Source: Candidatus Scybalocola faecavium (lineage in GTDB: Bacteria; Bacillota; Clostridia; Lachnospirales; Lachnospiraceae). From it: a stretch of 64,000 nt of DNA. The notes beneath the pieces were generated by a model. That model saw nothing but the letters and a program-made list of their open reading frames with translations, searched no databases and was not told the origin of the DNA. Both the position numbers and the translations under genes were made by a program. Position 1 is the stretch's first letter, and every line of letters begins with the position of its first letter. The stretch is from positions 62,001 to 126,000 of the forward strand of contig DVFP01000019.1 of assembly GCA_018713145.1 (NCBI GenBank). The letters run 5' to 3'. Of the stretch, positions 7,214 through 16,233 are shown piece by piece.

Positions 7214-8596
7214 CTACTCCTCCGGCTCATGGAGCCCTGCCACGCCGGCCCCGCAGCAGATCAGAGCCGCTGCCAGGCATAAACCCAAAACCGGAACGAT
7301 CAGCTCCGGATAAAAGACGGCCCGTTCCGGCTCTGTAGTAGGCAGGGGCGTTAATATGCGATACGGATTGTAAGAAATAGATTCTGTCACCCCGGCGCCG
7401 ATGGTTTGAAGCATTGGGGTGACCGCTGCCGCCCCAAAAATCCCCAGAACGCTTCCTGCCAAAAAGACCAGGGCTATTTCCCCAAACAGCTCCATAAAGC
7501 TTTGCCGCCAGGTGGCGCCGCAGCAGTAAGCAATCTTTAAAGACGCTCTTCTTTGAAAAATATATTTTTGGACGCGCCCGACTGTCCCGGCAAGGCAAAT
7601 GGCCAGGATCACTGCCGCCACTGCCATATAGCGCATGACCACCCCGCCCATATCCTGGGCCATGCCCTCCATGGTGTACATTTTGCTGGATATGGAAAAT
7701 TGATAATGATCCTCCCCCCGCTCACGGCCCAGCCAGTTGGCCATGTCCGGGGCAATCTTAGGATCAAAATTCTTTGTCAGATACCGGATCTGAAGAATGG
7801 AATCAAAAGGATCATAATCCTCTGACACATAGGCCAGCATATCTGTGGAACCGATAATACAGTCCTGGATCTCAAGACGGGCCCCATCTGCCGGATCCAG
7901 TATCTCACATATGGAAAGCCGGTCAATATAGGGCGTCTGTTCTTCATCGGGAATGGGTTCCCAGGACAGGGCATGATCTTTTGATAATACGATTTTGTTA
8001 TTCTCTATTTTAAAATCATAAAATACAAGCTTCTCCTCCTGAGATTGAAACACTTCCGGATCCAAAGATTCCTCACGGCCGATACAATACACCGGATAAT
8101 CATCCGGATGACTGGCCTTTTGCAGGAAAGCCGCGGCACGGCTCCCTGCGTAAAGCCGGTCATCCTGACGTTTAAAGGAGAACATGTCTTCAAACATAGC
8201 GTCATTCATAAAAACAATTTTCAGCATGGTGAACTGCTCATCTTCCCCCTGGGAAAACAGGCTGGCCGATGCGGAATAAATGGCCCCGTAATAAATCTCC
8301 GCCTGATCGCCGTACATTTCCGAAAGCTCCAGATAATCCTCATACCGGACGGCCATAGTATCTTTATAGTCCTCCGGAGCCACAGGACCGCCCACCTGAT
8401 TATGATAGATCACTGTCTTTTCCACGGTCATATCCTCCCGGTAGCTGTCTAAAATCCTTTGGTTAGTAAACAGCAGATTCATTCCTGAAACAAGAATACC
8501 GATCCCCACAGCCAGTTCCAGGATCGTCAGCCAATAAACATTTTTATGACTCCAAAGCAACCGGCAGATCCGATACCATGTATATTTCATTTTCAT
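7214..8596 (-). CDS. FtsX/MacB-like ABC transporter permease, large type, divergent
   Basis: A 460-aa permease with an N-terminal membrane segment (about 20-42), an extracytoplasmic domain (45-320) and three C-terminal membrane segments. It shares landmarks with the other large permeases (MKYTWYRICRLLW at the N terminus, PIPDEEQTPYIDRLS near residue 215, IAYCCGATWRQSFMEL near 365). An extra segment before the last membrane helix makes it longer. Two possible starts, MKMK and the internal MK, both lie just after AGGAGAGG. It follows the second two-component system by 7 bases and so is probably in the same operon. Confidence 0.8.
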   Translation of the reverse strand: MKMKYTWYRICRLLWSHKNVYWLTILELAVGIGILVSGMNLLFTNQRILDSYREDMTVEKTVIYHNQVGGPVAPEDYKDTMAVRYEDYLELSEMYGDQAEIYYGAIYSASASLFSQGEDEQFTMLKIVFMNDAMFEDMFSFKRQDDRLYAGSRAAAFLQKASHPDDYPVYCIGREESLDPEVFQSQEEKLVFYDFKIENNKIVLSKDHALSWEPIPDEEQTPYIDRLSICEILDPADGARLEIQDCIIGSTDMLAYVSEDYDPFDSILQIRYLTKNFDPKIAPDMANWLGRERGEDHYQFSISSKMYTMEGMAQDMGGVVMRYMAVAAVILAICLAGTVGRVQKYIFQRRASLKIAYCCGATWRQSFMELFGEIALVFLAGSVLGIFGAAAVTPMLQTIGAGVTESISYNPYRILTPLPTTEPERAVFYPELIVPVLGLCLAAALICCGAGVAGLHEPEE

Positions 8597-8602
8597 CCTC
8601 TC

Positions 8603-9910
8603 CTATCCCCGAAAAATGGCTGCTGCCTCAAAACACCCGGAATCATATGTTAAATTCAGTTCTCCCCCGTGGCCCTCCACAATGGCCCGGACGCTTTCCA
8701 GTCCCCAGCCGTGTTCCCGGGAATATCCCTTTGTGGATATAAATTTCCCATCCTTCTCCACCGGAGGTCGGCCACAGGAATTTTTTATACTTAAAATAAG
8801 GATTTTCCCCTGCTGGGTCATGCGGACCTTCACCCACCGTTCTTTCGGCGCTTTCCCTGCCGCTTCAAAGGCATTGTCCAAAAGATTCCCAAAAAGAACG
8901 CACATATCCGCATCCGGCAAAAATGTACAAAGAAATGCCCCCTCAATATGAAAATCAATATTCTCCTGCCGGGCCAGCTCTGCCTTTTCACCAAGAAGAC
9001 TATCCGCCACCGGATTTCCCGTCCACCGCCGGATCCGGTTCTGGCTTTCAGACACAGAAGCTAACAGCCCTTTCACATACTCCAGCGCCTTTGCATCCTC
9101 CCCGGCCTCCAAATAAACCTGGATAGGGGCAAGACGGTATTTCATGTCGTGAAGCTCCCGGCTCTTTTGCTCATAATCGCTTCGTATCTCTTTATAGCGA
9201 AGCTCCCGCTGCTTTTCCTCCAGCTGCTTTTGCTGCCGGCAGATCTCTGCCTGGCGGAAAATAATATAACCGGCAAACACAACTACAAGGACAAGGATCA
9301 GCACAATGGACGAAATATTGTAAAACAGCACGTCCAGGGTACTTTCCTGAAACCCAAGCCTTAGAAAATAAGTACAGATCCACCACTGGATCACGCCAAA
9401 ACCGATCCATAAAAGGGCGTTTTTCGCCACGATCACCTGCTGGATATAAGACCTGGCCTTTACGCCCCATTTTCTTTCTAAAAACAAAAGCCTGGCCCAC
9501 AAAAGAGCCAGATAAATATAATCCACAGCCACAGGTTCGTGAATACATTCAATAAAAGGCTCGCCGGTAATCCAGCCGCTAAGCACAATCCCCGGAAGCT
9601 CCAGAAGGCTGACAGTTCCAAAATAAACCGCCGGCCAGGCCAGAGCGCACAAAATATTCTTTTTTGTAAAAATCATTGCCGCAAGGAAAAAGATCATAAC
9701 AAGGGAAATGGTCTGTATATTGGAAAAGCGTATATTCAGAACCCGGTTAGCCATAATACTGGCCGCAGGCAGGGCCAAAAAAGCCGCGTATTCCGCCCAG
9801 ATGGCCCATTTCCCGTGAAATCTCCGGCAGGAAGAGGTCTGAAACAAGGTATAGCCAAGCCATGCCTCTGCCCCGGCATTAAATAAATCCACACACCATC
9901 CAACGATCAT
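8603..9910 (-). CDS. GHKL-family sensor histidine kinase, second copy
   Basis: Membrane kinase of 435 aa, paralogous to the kinase at 1325-2662: about six N-terminal membrane segments, a coiled linker with SRELHDMKYRLAPIQVYL containing the likely phospho-His, N-box LFGNLLDNAFEAAGKA and G-box GWGLESV. The start at MIVGWCVDLF is chosen because its ATG overlaps the stop of the response regulator (ATGA), giving translational coupling. An upstream in-frame ATG would lie inside the regulator gene. Located between regulator and permease genes, it probably senses a peptide or transporter state and controls the transporter array. Confidence 0.87.
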   Translation of the reverse strand: MIVGWCVDLFNAGAEAWLGYTLFQTSSCRRFHGKWAIWAEYAAFLALPAASIMANRVLNIRFSNIQTISLVMIFFLAAMIFTKKNILCALAWPAVYFGTVSLLELPGIVLSGWITGEPFIECIHEPVAVDYIYLALLWARLLFLERKWGVKARSYIQQVIVAKNALLWIGFGVIQWWICTYFLRLGFQESTLDVLFYNISSIVLILVLVVVFAGYIIFRQAEICRQQKQLEEKQRELRYKEIRSDYEQKSRELHDMKYRLAPIQVYLEAGEDAKALEYVKGLLASVSESQNRIRRWTGNPVADSLLGEKAELARQENIDFHIEGAFLCTFLPDADMCVLFGNLLDNAFEAAGKAPKERWVKVRMTQQGKILILSIKNSCGRPPVEKDGKFISTKGYSREHGWGLESVRAIVEGHGGELNLTYDSGCFEAAAIFRG

Positions 9911-10647
9911 TCTTCTTCCCCTCCGGAAAGCCGCCCAAAACAATAGTCCATTACTTTTTGCCGCACATCCGTCAAATGGCTTTTGCTGGCCTCCGCCTCC
10001 AGGCCGCAGCTTAAATGGAGAATACGGTTCGTGTCAATATCATGAATGTGGCCTACATTGACCAGAATCCCTTTATTGATCACCACAAAAGCCCTGGACT
10101 TTAACTGCTCCGTAAGACTGCGTATAGAGCTGCGCACTTTGTACTCTCCTTCCCGGGTATAAATAAGGGAATACTTATTATCTTCTTTCGCGATTTTTAT
10201 AATATCCTCATAAGGGATCTTCCGTGTTCCAGACGCATTATGTATTACAAAATACCGGTCTTTCTGTTTTTTTATTATGGAAAGGACATAAACTAAATCC
10301 CCGGGAAGCTTTTCTTCCAGCTTTTCCTTTAAAATATACCGCAGAGCCCCCACCTCATAGCCTTCCGGACAGTATTCAATATGGCTGGTCACAAAAATAA
10401 TGTACGAAGCCCCGCAGTTTTCCTGGATAAGCCTTGCCAGCTCCATGCCTGTGTACCCTGGCATTTCCACATCCAGCAAAAAAATATCATAATAGACCCC
10501 CTCTTCAATGTCTGTCTTTAAAAAAGAAGGGTCTCCCATAGCAGTGACTTTTAGTTCAAAGTTTTCTTTTCTTGCCGTTTCCTTTACAATCTTACAGATC
10601 CGGTCACGGTCTTTTGAATTGTCATCCACGACAGCCAGGCGGATCAT
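9907..10647 (-). CDS. LytTR-family response regulator, second copy
   Basis: Response regulator of 246 aa: receiver domain with VVDDNSKDRD acidic pocket and phospho-acceptor Asp in FLLDVEMPGYTGMELA, then a LytTR DNA-binding domain (about 140-240, SLIYTREGEYKVRSSIRSL). It is clearly paralogous to the regulator at 2764-3489, sharing LDVEMPG/LDMEMPG, ARLIQE and LKEKLEEKLP-like stretches. The start at MIRLAVVDD follows GGAGAGGAAGG; a 13-residue in-frame extension would overlap the palindrome upstream and is less likely. Stop and kinase start overlap by 4 bases. Confidence 0.87.
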   Translation of the reverse strand: MIRLAVVDDNSKDRDRICKIVKETARKENFELKVTAMGDPSFLKTDIEEGVYYDIFLLDVEMPGYTGMELARLIQENCGASYIIFVTSHIEYCPEGYEVGALRYILKEKLEEKLPGDLVYVLSIIKKQKDRYFVIHNASGTRKIPYEDIIKIAKEDNKYSLIYTREGEYKVRSSIRSLTEQLKSRAFVVINKGILVNVGHIHDIDTNRILHLSCGLEAEASKSHLTDVRQKVMDYCFGRLSGGEEE

Positions 10648-10677
10648 AACCCATCCTTCCTCTCCACATGATTCACT

Positions 10678-10698
10678 GCTGTTCACGGCGTGAACAGC
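10678..10698. promoter_or_regulatory. 21-bp palindrome upstream of second LytTR regulator
   Basis: GCTGTTCACG and CGTGAACAGC (10-bp perfect arms at 10678-10687 and 10689-10698) flank a single central base. It lies 30-50 bases before the regulator start, between the ATPase gene and the two-component genes. It could be an operator or an mRNA hairpin; no U-run follows. Confidence 0.5.
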
Positions 10699-10814
10699 AA
10701 CTATGGTCTAAGTGTAGCATAAAGCTGCTGTGGATGACAGTCTTCATTTTTCATTAAAGTATTCTTTTATAATCATTCGCCAGATCAACGAGAATCGCCA
10801 TCTGGCTCACTCCA

Positions 10815-11486
10815 TCACTCCATCTGTTCTTCCAGCTTTCCATCAGACATATGAAGCAACCGGTGGGCGTAGTCCGCTACCTTAGCGTCGTGGGTCACTA
10901 ATACGATAGTCAAGCCCTGGTCATTTAATGTTTTCAACATATCCATGACCTTAATTCCATTTTCTTCATCCAGGCTTCCTGTAGGCTCATCGGCCAAAAG
11001 CACATCCGGATCCGCGGCAATAGCCCTGGCAATAGCTACGCGCTGCTGCTCCCCGCCGGAAAGCTGGGACGGCTTCCGCTTGGCCTTATCCTTTAATCCC
11101 ACTTTTTCCAAAAGCTCCATGGCCCTGGCCTTACGCTCCTTCGCTCCGGCTCCGCCATAGCCTAAAGGCAGGGCTACATTATCCATCACATTAAATTCCG
11201 GAAGGAGATGAAAGGACTGGAAGACAAAACCCACCTTTTTATTTCTAAAATGAGCAAGCTGCCGGGCGTTCATGCCGGACACCGGCTCATCCTCAAACAG
11301 ATACGTTCCCTCATCCAAACTGTCCATGCCGCCTAAAATATTAAGCAGCGTACTTTTACCGCAGCCGGACCGGCCCATAATAGCTACAAACTCTCCCCGC
11401 TCCACATCCAGGCTGACATCTTTCAACACCTGGGTGACCACATCTTTTGTTTTATAAGACTTAAATAAATGTTCCACTTGAATCAT
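10815..11486 (-). CDS. ABC transporter ATP-binding protein, MacB/LolD type (copy 1)
   Basis: ATPase of 223 aa with Walker [10 protein letters not shown] (about 38-46), Q-loop [11 protein letters not shown], signature [14 protein letters not shown] (about 142), Walker [13 protein letters not shown] and switch His in [10 protein letters not shown]. Such ATPases pair with FtsX/MacB permeases and drive conformational change rather than classical import. It differs from the ATPase at 15551-16222 by only about four residues, showing recent duplication or gene conversion. It lies downstream of three permeases and just upstream of the second two-component system. Confidence 0.93.
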   Translation of the reverse strand: MIQVEHLFKSYKTKDVVTQVLKDVSLDVERGEFVAIMGRSGCGKSTLLNILGGMDSLDEGTYLFEDEPVSGMNARQLAHFRNKKVGFVFQSFHLLPEFNVMDNVALPLGYGGAGAKERKARAMELLEKVGLKDKAKRKPSQLSGGEQQRVAIARAIAADPDVLLADEPTGSLDEENGIKVMDMLKTLNDQGLTIVLVTHDAKVADYAHRLLHMSDGKLEEQME

Positions 11487-11533
11487 AGAAAATCCTCCTT
11501 ACAGTGTTACAGCTCGCAGAGTAAACGATAACA

Positions 11534-12853
11534 TTACAACTCTTTAAGATTTTTCACCGGATCTTTATTATCCACCCCGGCCAGGGCCGCCCCGCAGCAC
11601 AGCAAGGCTGCCGCCAGACAAAAGAGAATAACAAAAAAGATATTCACTGGATAAAAATCCGCTGCGGATTCTACCGCTGACAGCCTTGGGGTAATCCCCC
11701 CGGATAAGGCCAATCCTAAAATCCCCCCTGCTAAAAATACACTGGAAATTTCACCGTAAAGTTCCAGAAAACTTTTCCAGGGGGTGGCGCCGCAGCAGTA
11801 GGCTACTGCCATGGACTTTTTTCTTTGGCTCAAAATAACAAGCAGAATACCCACTGTCCCAATTAACACAATAGCTACAATCGCCAGGGAAACGATCATA
11901 TATTTAAAAATCCGGGCATTCATTTCGCTGGAATATTTTTCCATAGAAAGAGCCTTATCCGTCAGATTAAACTTATATCCCGCTGTCCCCCGCTCCCGGT
12001 TCAGCCAGTTTACAAGTGTAGGAATGACGCTGGGATCCTGGGCATCCTCCCGGTACTTTGCTTGTAAAATGAAATCAAAGGGATAGTATTCCCGGGATAT
12101 ATAAGGAAGCATATCTACAGTACCGATAATACAGTCCTCAATATATAGTCTCGCCCCGTCTTCCGGATCCATATATTGAGTAAAGGACAGACGGTCAATG
12201 TACGGTGTGGTTTCTTCATTTGGAATAGGCTCATATCCCAGGGTATGCCCTTGGGAAAGCTGTATTTTTCCATCTTTAACCAAAAAACACCGGCAAACCA
12301 CGTTCACCTTTTCCTGGCTAAATCTGTCAGGATCCTCTTCTTCACCATATCCCCAGCATACAAGATTGTAATTATCCATATCCGCCGCTTTGCTAAGAAG
12401 ATCCGCCGCCCTGCTCCCTACATACAGACGATCCGGCTGCCGTTCAAAGGAAAATATAGACTCAAACATTGTATCATTCATAAATAGGAAATTGATGTTT
12501 GAAAGTTCACTGACCTGACCATAAAGAAACAAGCCAATAGAAGCATCATAATAAGCTGTATAATAAAGGTCTACAGAATTGCCAAATTGTTCTTCAAGAT
12601 ACTGGTAATCCTGGTATCTTACGGCAAGTTCCGGTTCACTATCAATCTTCTTGTTAGACGTATTATAGTAAATCACCGTTGGGGATTCTGCCATCACTTT
12701 CTGGTGTTCATGCAAAAGATCCCTATTGGTAAGCATAATATTCAAACATACCACAAAAATTGTAACACCGACTGCCATCTCCAGCACAATGAGTCCGTAT
12801 ATTTTTTTATTTCCCCACATTAATTTTAAAAGACGGTAAAACATATATCTCAT
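11534..12853 (-). CDS. FtsX/MacB-like permease, large type, set 2b (mosaic)
   Basis: A 439-aa permease. From about residue 310 to the end it is almost identical to the permeases at 13998 and 16234 (AVAYCCGATPWKSFLELYGEISSVFLAGG, GVDNKDPVKNLKEL end). The N-terminal membrane segment and extracytoplasmic domain (residues 1-300) are clearly divergent (MRYMFYRLLKLMWGNKKIYGL; YTPYIDRLSFTQYMDPED region). This mosaic pattern suggests recombination homogenising the membrane half while the outer domain diversified. Same topology as the other large permeases. Confidence 0.83.
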   Translation of the reverse strand: MRYMFYRLLKLMWGNKKIYGLIVLEMAVGVTIFVVCLNIMLTNRDLLHEHQKVMAESPTVIYYNTSNKKIDSEPELAVRYQDYQYLEEQFGNSVDLYYTAYYDASIGLFLYGQVSELSNINFLFMNDTMFESIFSFERQPDRLYVGSRAADLLSKAADMDNYNLVCWGYGEEEDPDRFSQEKVNVVCRCFLVKDGKIQLSQGHTLGYEPIPNEETTPYIDRLSFTQYMDPEDGARLYIEDCIIGTVDMLPYISREYYPFDFILQAKYREDAQDPSVIPTLVNWLNRERGTAGYKFNLTDKALSMEKYSSEMNARIFKYMIVSLAIVAIVLIGTVGILLVILSQRKKSMAVAYCCGATPWKSFLELYGEISSVFLAGGILGLALSGGITPRLSAVESAADFYPVNIFFVILFCLAAALLCCGAALAGVDNKDPVKNLKEL

Positions 12854-12866
12854 ACATCATTCCCCC

Positions 12867-13979
12867 TTATCCCCGTCTTTCAATCAGCCGGCTTACAGGC
12901 TTTTTGCATCCATGGACGGAAAATAAAGTTAAAATCAAAGCCAGGATCATTCCTATACCGATAATCTGTACAATACATAGGACACTGTATTGTACTTCCA
13001 TTTCCATGACTTTTTCCCAGGGCAGGCATAAAATCGCACCATCTACGATTAAAGCCGCCATAACCAGTATAATATTCTGCATAAGAGCCTCAAAAAAGAG
13101 CTGGCTTTGAGTCGCACCTATGGCCTTATGCAGTCCCATAAACTTTCGTTCCTCCAGACTCCGCCCGGCAGAAATTGCAGATATACTTAAAAAAGCAAAA
13201 AAACATACAGCAAATCCGATCAAAAGCCATTTCTGGTTTTGCTGGTCAATGATTTCATTTGCCGCTTTTTCTTCCTCATCCATAGAGGTTACGGAATAAA
13301 TATTCACATCAAACATGGATTGAGTTTTAGCCATAATGGAATCTTCTAACCCTTCATCGCCTTTGGGAATAATAAAACGGTGCTGTATGGAACTATTTCC
13401 GGAAACGTAATACATTTGGGGATAGGGAATAAGGATTGCTCCGATCAGGTTAGAGCCCCAGCCATCAATGACGCCGATAACCTCATAGGTATTGCCCATA
13501 AAGAAAATTTCATCTCCTACCCTTGCCCCTGCCAGATATAAAGCGCTGTTATCCGCTAATACACAGACACTCCCCTGTTCATCTCCATAGTCATTTTCAT
13601 CAAATAAACGTCCCTCTTTAACATACACCGGCACCCTGGAAAGGATGCCGGCGCTTACACCGCCTATAAAAGCAACACCATTAACGTCCCCCCAACTCAC
13701 TGTGGTTTGATACGCGCACTCATAATCATCCAGGGTTCCGCCAACAATGTATTTCATATTTTCCAAAGCTGCCTGATCCATAAAGGGCATTGATCCATTG
13801 ACCAGCAGATAATCTTCCGGTGAAGAAAACCGGTGCATCGCTTCCATCTTTGCGGAGGTATGGATATACCCTAAAACATAAATCGGACAAAGCAGCCCAG
13901 CCGCAATAGACAGGACAAAGATCAGACAGATTTTTCTGCTGTAAATCAACTTTTTTAATGCGCACTTTACAACAAACAT
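12867..13979 (-). CDS. FtsX-like permease, small type, set 2
   Basis: A 370-aa permease with an N-terminal membrane segment (15-37, IAAGLLCPIYVLGYIH), an extracytoplasmic domain (40-235) and three FtsX-type membrane segments. Related to the small permease at 17569 (MFVVKCALKKL versus MFVIQCALKRL; RSLEERKFMGLHKAIGA versus RSLEEQKIVGIHKAVGA) but well diverged, so this is an older duplicate. GGAGGTGTCCAT precedes the ATG. It lies 13 bases from the next large permease and probably forms a heterodimer with it. Confidence 0.83.
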   Translation of the reverse strand: MFVVKCALKKLIYSRKICLIFVLSIAAGLLCPIYVLGYIHTSAKMEAMHRFSSPEDYLLVNGSMPFMDQAALENMKYIVGGTLDDYECAYQTTVSWGDVNGVAFIGGVSAGILSRVPVYVKEGRLFDENDYGDEQGSVCVLADNSALYLAGARVGDEIFFMGNTYEVIGVIDGWGSNLIGAILIPYPQMYYVSGNSSIQHRFIIPKGDEGLEDSIMAKTQSMFDVNIYSVTSMDEEEKAANEIIDQQNQKWLLIGFAVCFFAFLSISAISAGRSLEERKFMGLHKAIGATQSQLFFEALMQNIILVMAALIVDGAILCLPWEKVMEMEVQYSVLCIVQIIGIGMILALILTLFSVHGCKKPVSRLIERRG

Positions 13980-13997
13980 ATGGACACCTCCATAACA

Positions 13998-15323
13998 TTA
14001 CAATTCTTTTAGATTTTTCACCGGATCTTTATTATCCACTCCGGCTAGCGCCGCCCCGCAGCACAGCAAGGCTGCCGCCAGGCAAAAGAGAATGACAAAA
14101 AAGATATTCACCGGATAAAAATCCGCTGCGGATTCCACCGCTGACAGCCTTGGGGTGATCCCCACGGATAAGGCCAATCCTAAAATTCCCCCTACTAAAA
14201 ACACACTGGAAATTTCACCGTAAAGTTCCAGAAAACTTTTCCAGGGGGTGGCGCCGCAGCAGTAGGCTACTGCCATGGACTTTTTTCTTTGGTTCAAAAT
14301 AACAAGCAGAATACCCACTGTCCCGATCAGCACGACTGCCATGATTGCCAGAGAAACCGCCATGTATTGATAAATCGTTATACTCATATCTCTGGCCTGT
14401 TTTTCCAGTTTTAATGCCCGATCTGTAAGGGTAAATTGATAATTATCCCCGCTGCGCTCACGGTTCAGCCAGTTTACTATAGCAGGGATGATACTGGGAT
14501 CTTCCGCCTGGTCTAAATACTGAACCTGCAAAAGAGAATCTAATGGCCCATAGTCCTCAGACAGTAAGGGGAGCATATCCGCCGTACCAATCACACAGTC
14601 TTCAATATAAAGCCGCGCTGCTTCTTTGTCTGTGCCATAATACTCAAAGGAAAAACGGTCAATATATGGCGTACTTTCTTCATCCGGAATTGGCTCACAG
14701 GATAACTCATGCCCCTGGGATAAGACAAACTTTCCATCCTTAATCCGGAAACTATCGCAAACTGCATTGGTCTTTTCCTGGCTGTATACGCTTGTATCAT
14801 ATTCTTCCATATTGCCCCAGCATACTAAATTGTACGCTTCCTGATCTGACGCCTTTTCCAAAAGATCAAGAACACGGCTTCCTGCATATAACCGGTCCTC
14901 TTTGGGTTGAAAATCAAAAAGACTTTCAAACATGGCGTCATTCAAAAAAAGAAAATTTATTGCGTATATATCTGCCCCGGCATTGTTTCCAAAAAAGAAA
15001 TAGCTGCCGGAATAAATGGCCCCATAATATATTTTTACGGAATCCCCATATTTTTCTTCCATATCAAGATAATGTTCATACCGTACCGGCAAATCGTCCG
15101 GGAGTACCTCATCCCCTGCAAACCGCACATGATATATAGTCGTCTGGTCTTGCGCCATCGATTGCCTAAGATCGTCTAAAATGTCTTTATTGGTAAGCAT
15201 AAGGTTCAGGCATGAGACAAAAATCGTTATACCTATGGCAAGCTCCAGCATAATAATACTGTAAGCCCCTTTGCTTCCCCATATCATCTTCCTTATGCGA
15301 TACGTCATATATTTCATCCGCAT
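13998..15323 (-). CDS. FtsX/MacB-like permease, large type, set 2a
   Basis: A 441-aa permease, near-identical over its length to the one at 16234-17559 (scattered substitutions mostly in the extracytoplasmic domain). N-terminal membrane segment about 20-42, outer domain 45-310, three C-terminal membrane helices. GGGAGGGG precedes the ATG; a second ATG two codons on (MKYMTY) is equally plausible. Just upstream is the relic of a small permease (15333-15528), showing that this gene was once part of a copied permease-permease-ATPase cassette. Confidence 0.85.
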   Translation of the reverse strand: MRMKYMTYRIRKMIWGSKGAYSIIMLELAIGITIFVSCLNLMLTNKDILDDLRQSMAQDQTTIYHVRFAGDEVLPDDLPVRYEHYLDMEEKYGDSVKIYYGAIYSGSYFFFGNNAGADIYAINFLFLNDAMFESLFDFQPKEDRLYAGSRVLDLLEKASDQEAYNLVCWGNMEEYDTSVYSQEKTNAVCDSFRIKDGKFVLSQGHELSCEPIPDEESTPYIDRFSFEYYGTDKEAARLYIEDCVIGTADMLPLLSEDYGPLDSLLQVQYLDQAEDPSIIPAIVNWLNRERSGDNYQFTLTDRALKLEKQARDMSITIYQYMAVSLAIMAVVLIGTVGILLVILNQRKKSMAVAYCCGATPWKSFLELYGEISSVFLVGGILGLALSVGITPRLSAVESAADFYPVNIFFVILFCLAAALLCCGAALAGVDNKDPVKNLKEL

Positions 15324-15332
15324 CCCCTCCCG

Positions 15333-15528
15333 CTACCGTCTCTGCCGGTCAAGCATCTGACGCATACAAAGCTGTACTGAACCTGGGTTACAAATATTTT
15401 TTCCAATGGTAAGGATAAGAGTATACGGTCAACAGCCAGGGCTGCCGCAACAATGACAATATTTTGTATTAAGGCCTGAGCAAAAAGCATACCTCCTCTT
15501 GCCCCGACAGCTTTATAAATTTTCTACA
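15333..15528 (-). pseudogene. Relic of small FtsX permease (C-terminal fragment)
   Basis: This segment matches the 3' end of the small permease gene at 17569-17860 almost base for base, including its stop codon context, but has an internal deletion of about 80 bases near its end and loses similarity beyond about 15528. Only the last membrane-helix region remains and no start exists. It marks the junction of a duplicated permease-permease-ATPase cassette whose small permease was deleted. Confidence 0.8.
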
Positions 15529-15550
15529 CCATAAGGGCCAAATCAAACAA

Positions 15551-16222
15551 TCACTCCATTTGTTCTTCCAGCTTTCCATCAGACATATGCAGCAGCCGGT
15601 GGGCGTAGTCCGCCACCTTAGCGTCGTGGGTCACTAATACGATAGTCAATCCCTGGTCATTTAATGTTTTTAACATATCCATAACTTTTATGCCATTTTC
15701 TTCATCCAGGCTTCCTGTGGGTTCATCGGCCAAAAGCACATCCGGATCCGCAGCAATAGCCCGGGCGATAGCTACACGCTGCTGTTCCCCGCCGGAAAGC
15801 TGGGATGGTTTACGCCTGGCCTTGTCCTTTAATCCTACTTTTTCCAAAAGCTCCATGGCCCTGGCCTTCCGCTCCTTTGCCCCGGCCCCGCCATAGCCTA
15901 AAGGCAGGGCTACATTATCCATCACATTAAATTCCGGAAGGAGATGAAAGGACTGGAACACAAAACCTACCTTTTTATTTCTGAAATGAGCCAGCTGCCG
16001 GGCGTTCATGGCGGACACCGGCTCGTCCTCAAACAAATACGTTCCCTCATCCGAGCTGTCCATGCCGCCTAAAATATTGAGCAGCGTACTTTTACCACAG
16101 CCGGATCTGCCCATAATGGCTACAAACTCTCCCCGCTCCACATCCAGGCTGACATCTTTCAATACCTGGGTGACCACATCTTTTGTTTTATAAGACTTAA
16201 ATAAATGTTCTACTTTAATCAT
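15551..16222 (-). CDS. ABC transporter ATP-binding protein, MacB/LolD type (copy 2)
   Basis: ATPase of 223 aa, about 98 percent identical to the one at 10815-11486 (differences seen at residue 3 and in MDSSDEG, VSAMNAR and KARRKPS). All nucleotide-binding motifs are intact: Walker [18 protein letters not shown] signature, DEPTGSLD Walker B and THD switch. It lies 11 bases after the large permease at 16234 and completes cassette 1 (small permease, large permease, ATPase) directly downstream of the six-cysteine peptide genes. Confidence 0.93.
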   Translation of the reverse strand: MIKVEHLFKSYKTKDVVTQVLKDVSLDVERGEFVAIMGRSGCGKSTLLNILGGMDSSDEGTYLFEDEPVSAMNARQLAHFRNKKVGFVFQSFHLLPEFNVMDNVALPLGYGGAGAKERKARAMELLEKVGLKDKARRKPSQLSGGEQQRVAIARAIAADPDVLLADEPTGSLDEENGIKVMDMLKTLNDQGLTIVLVTHDAKVADYAHRLLHMSDGKLEEQME

Positions 16223-16233
16223 GAAGAATCCCC

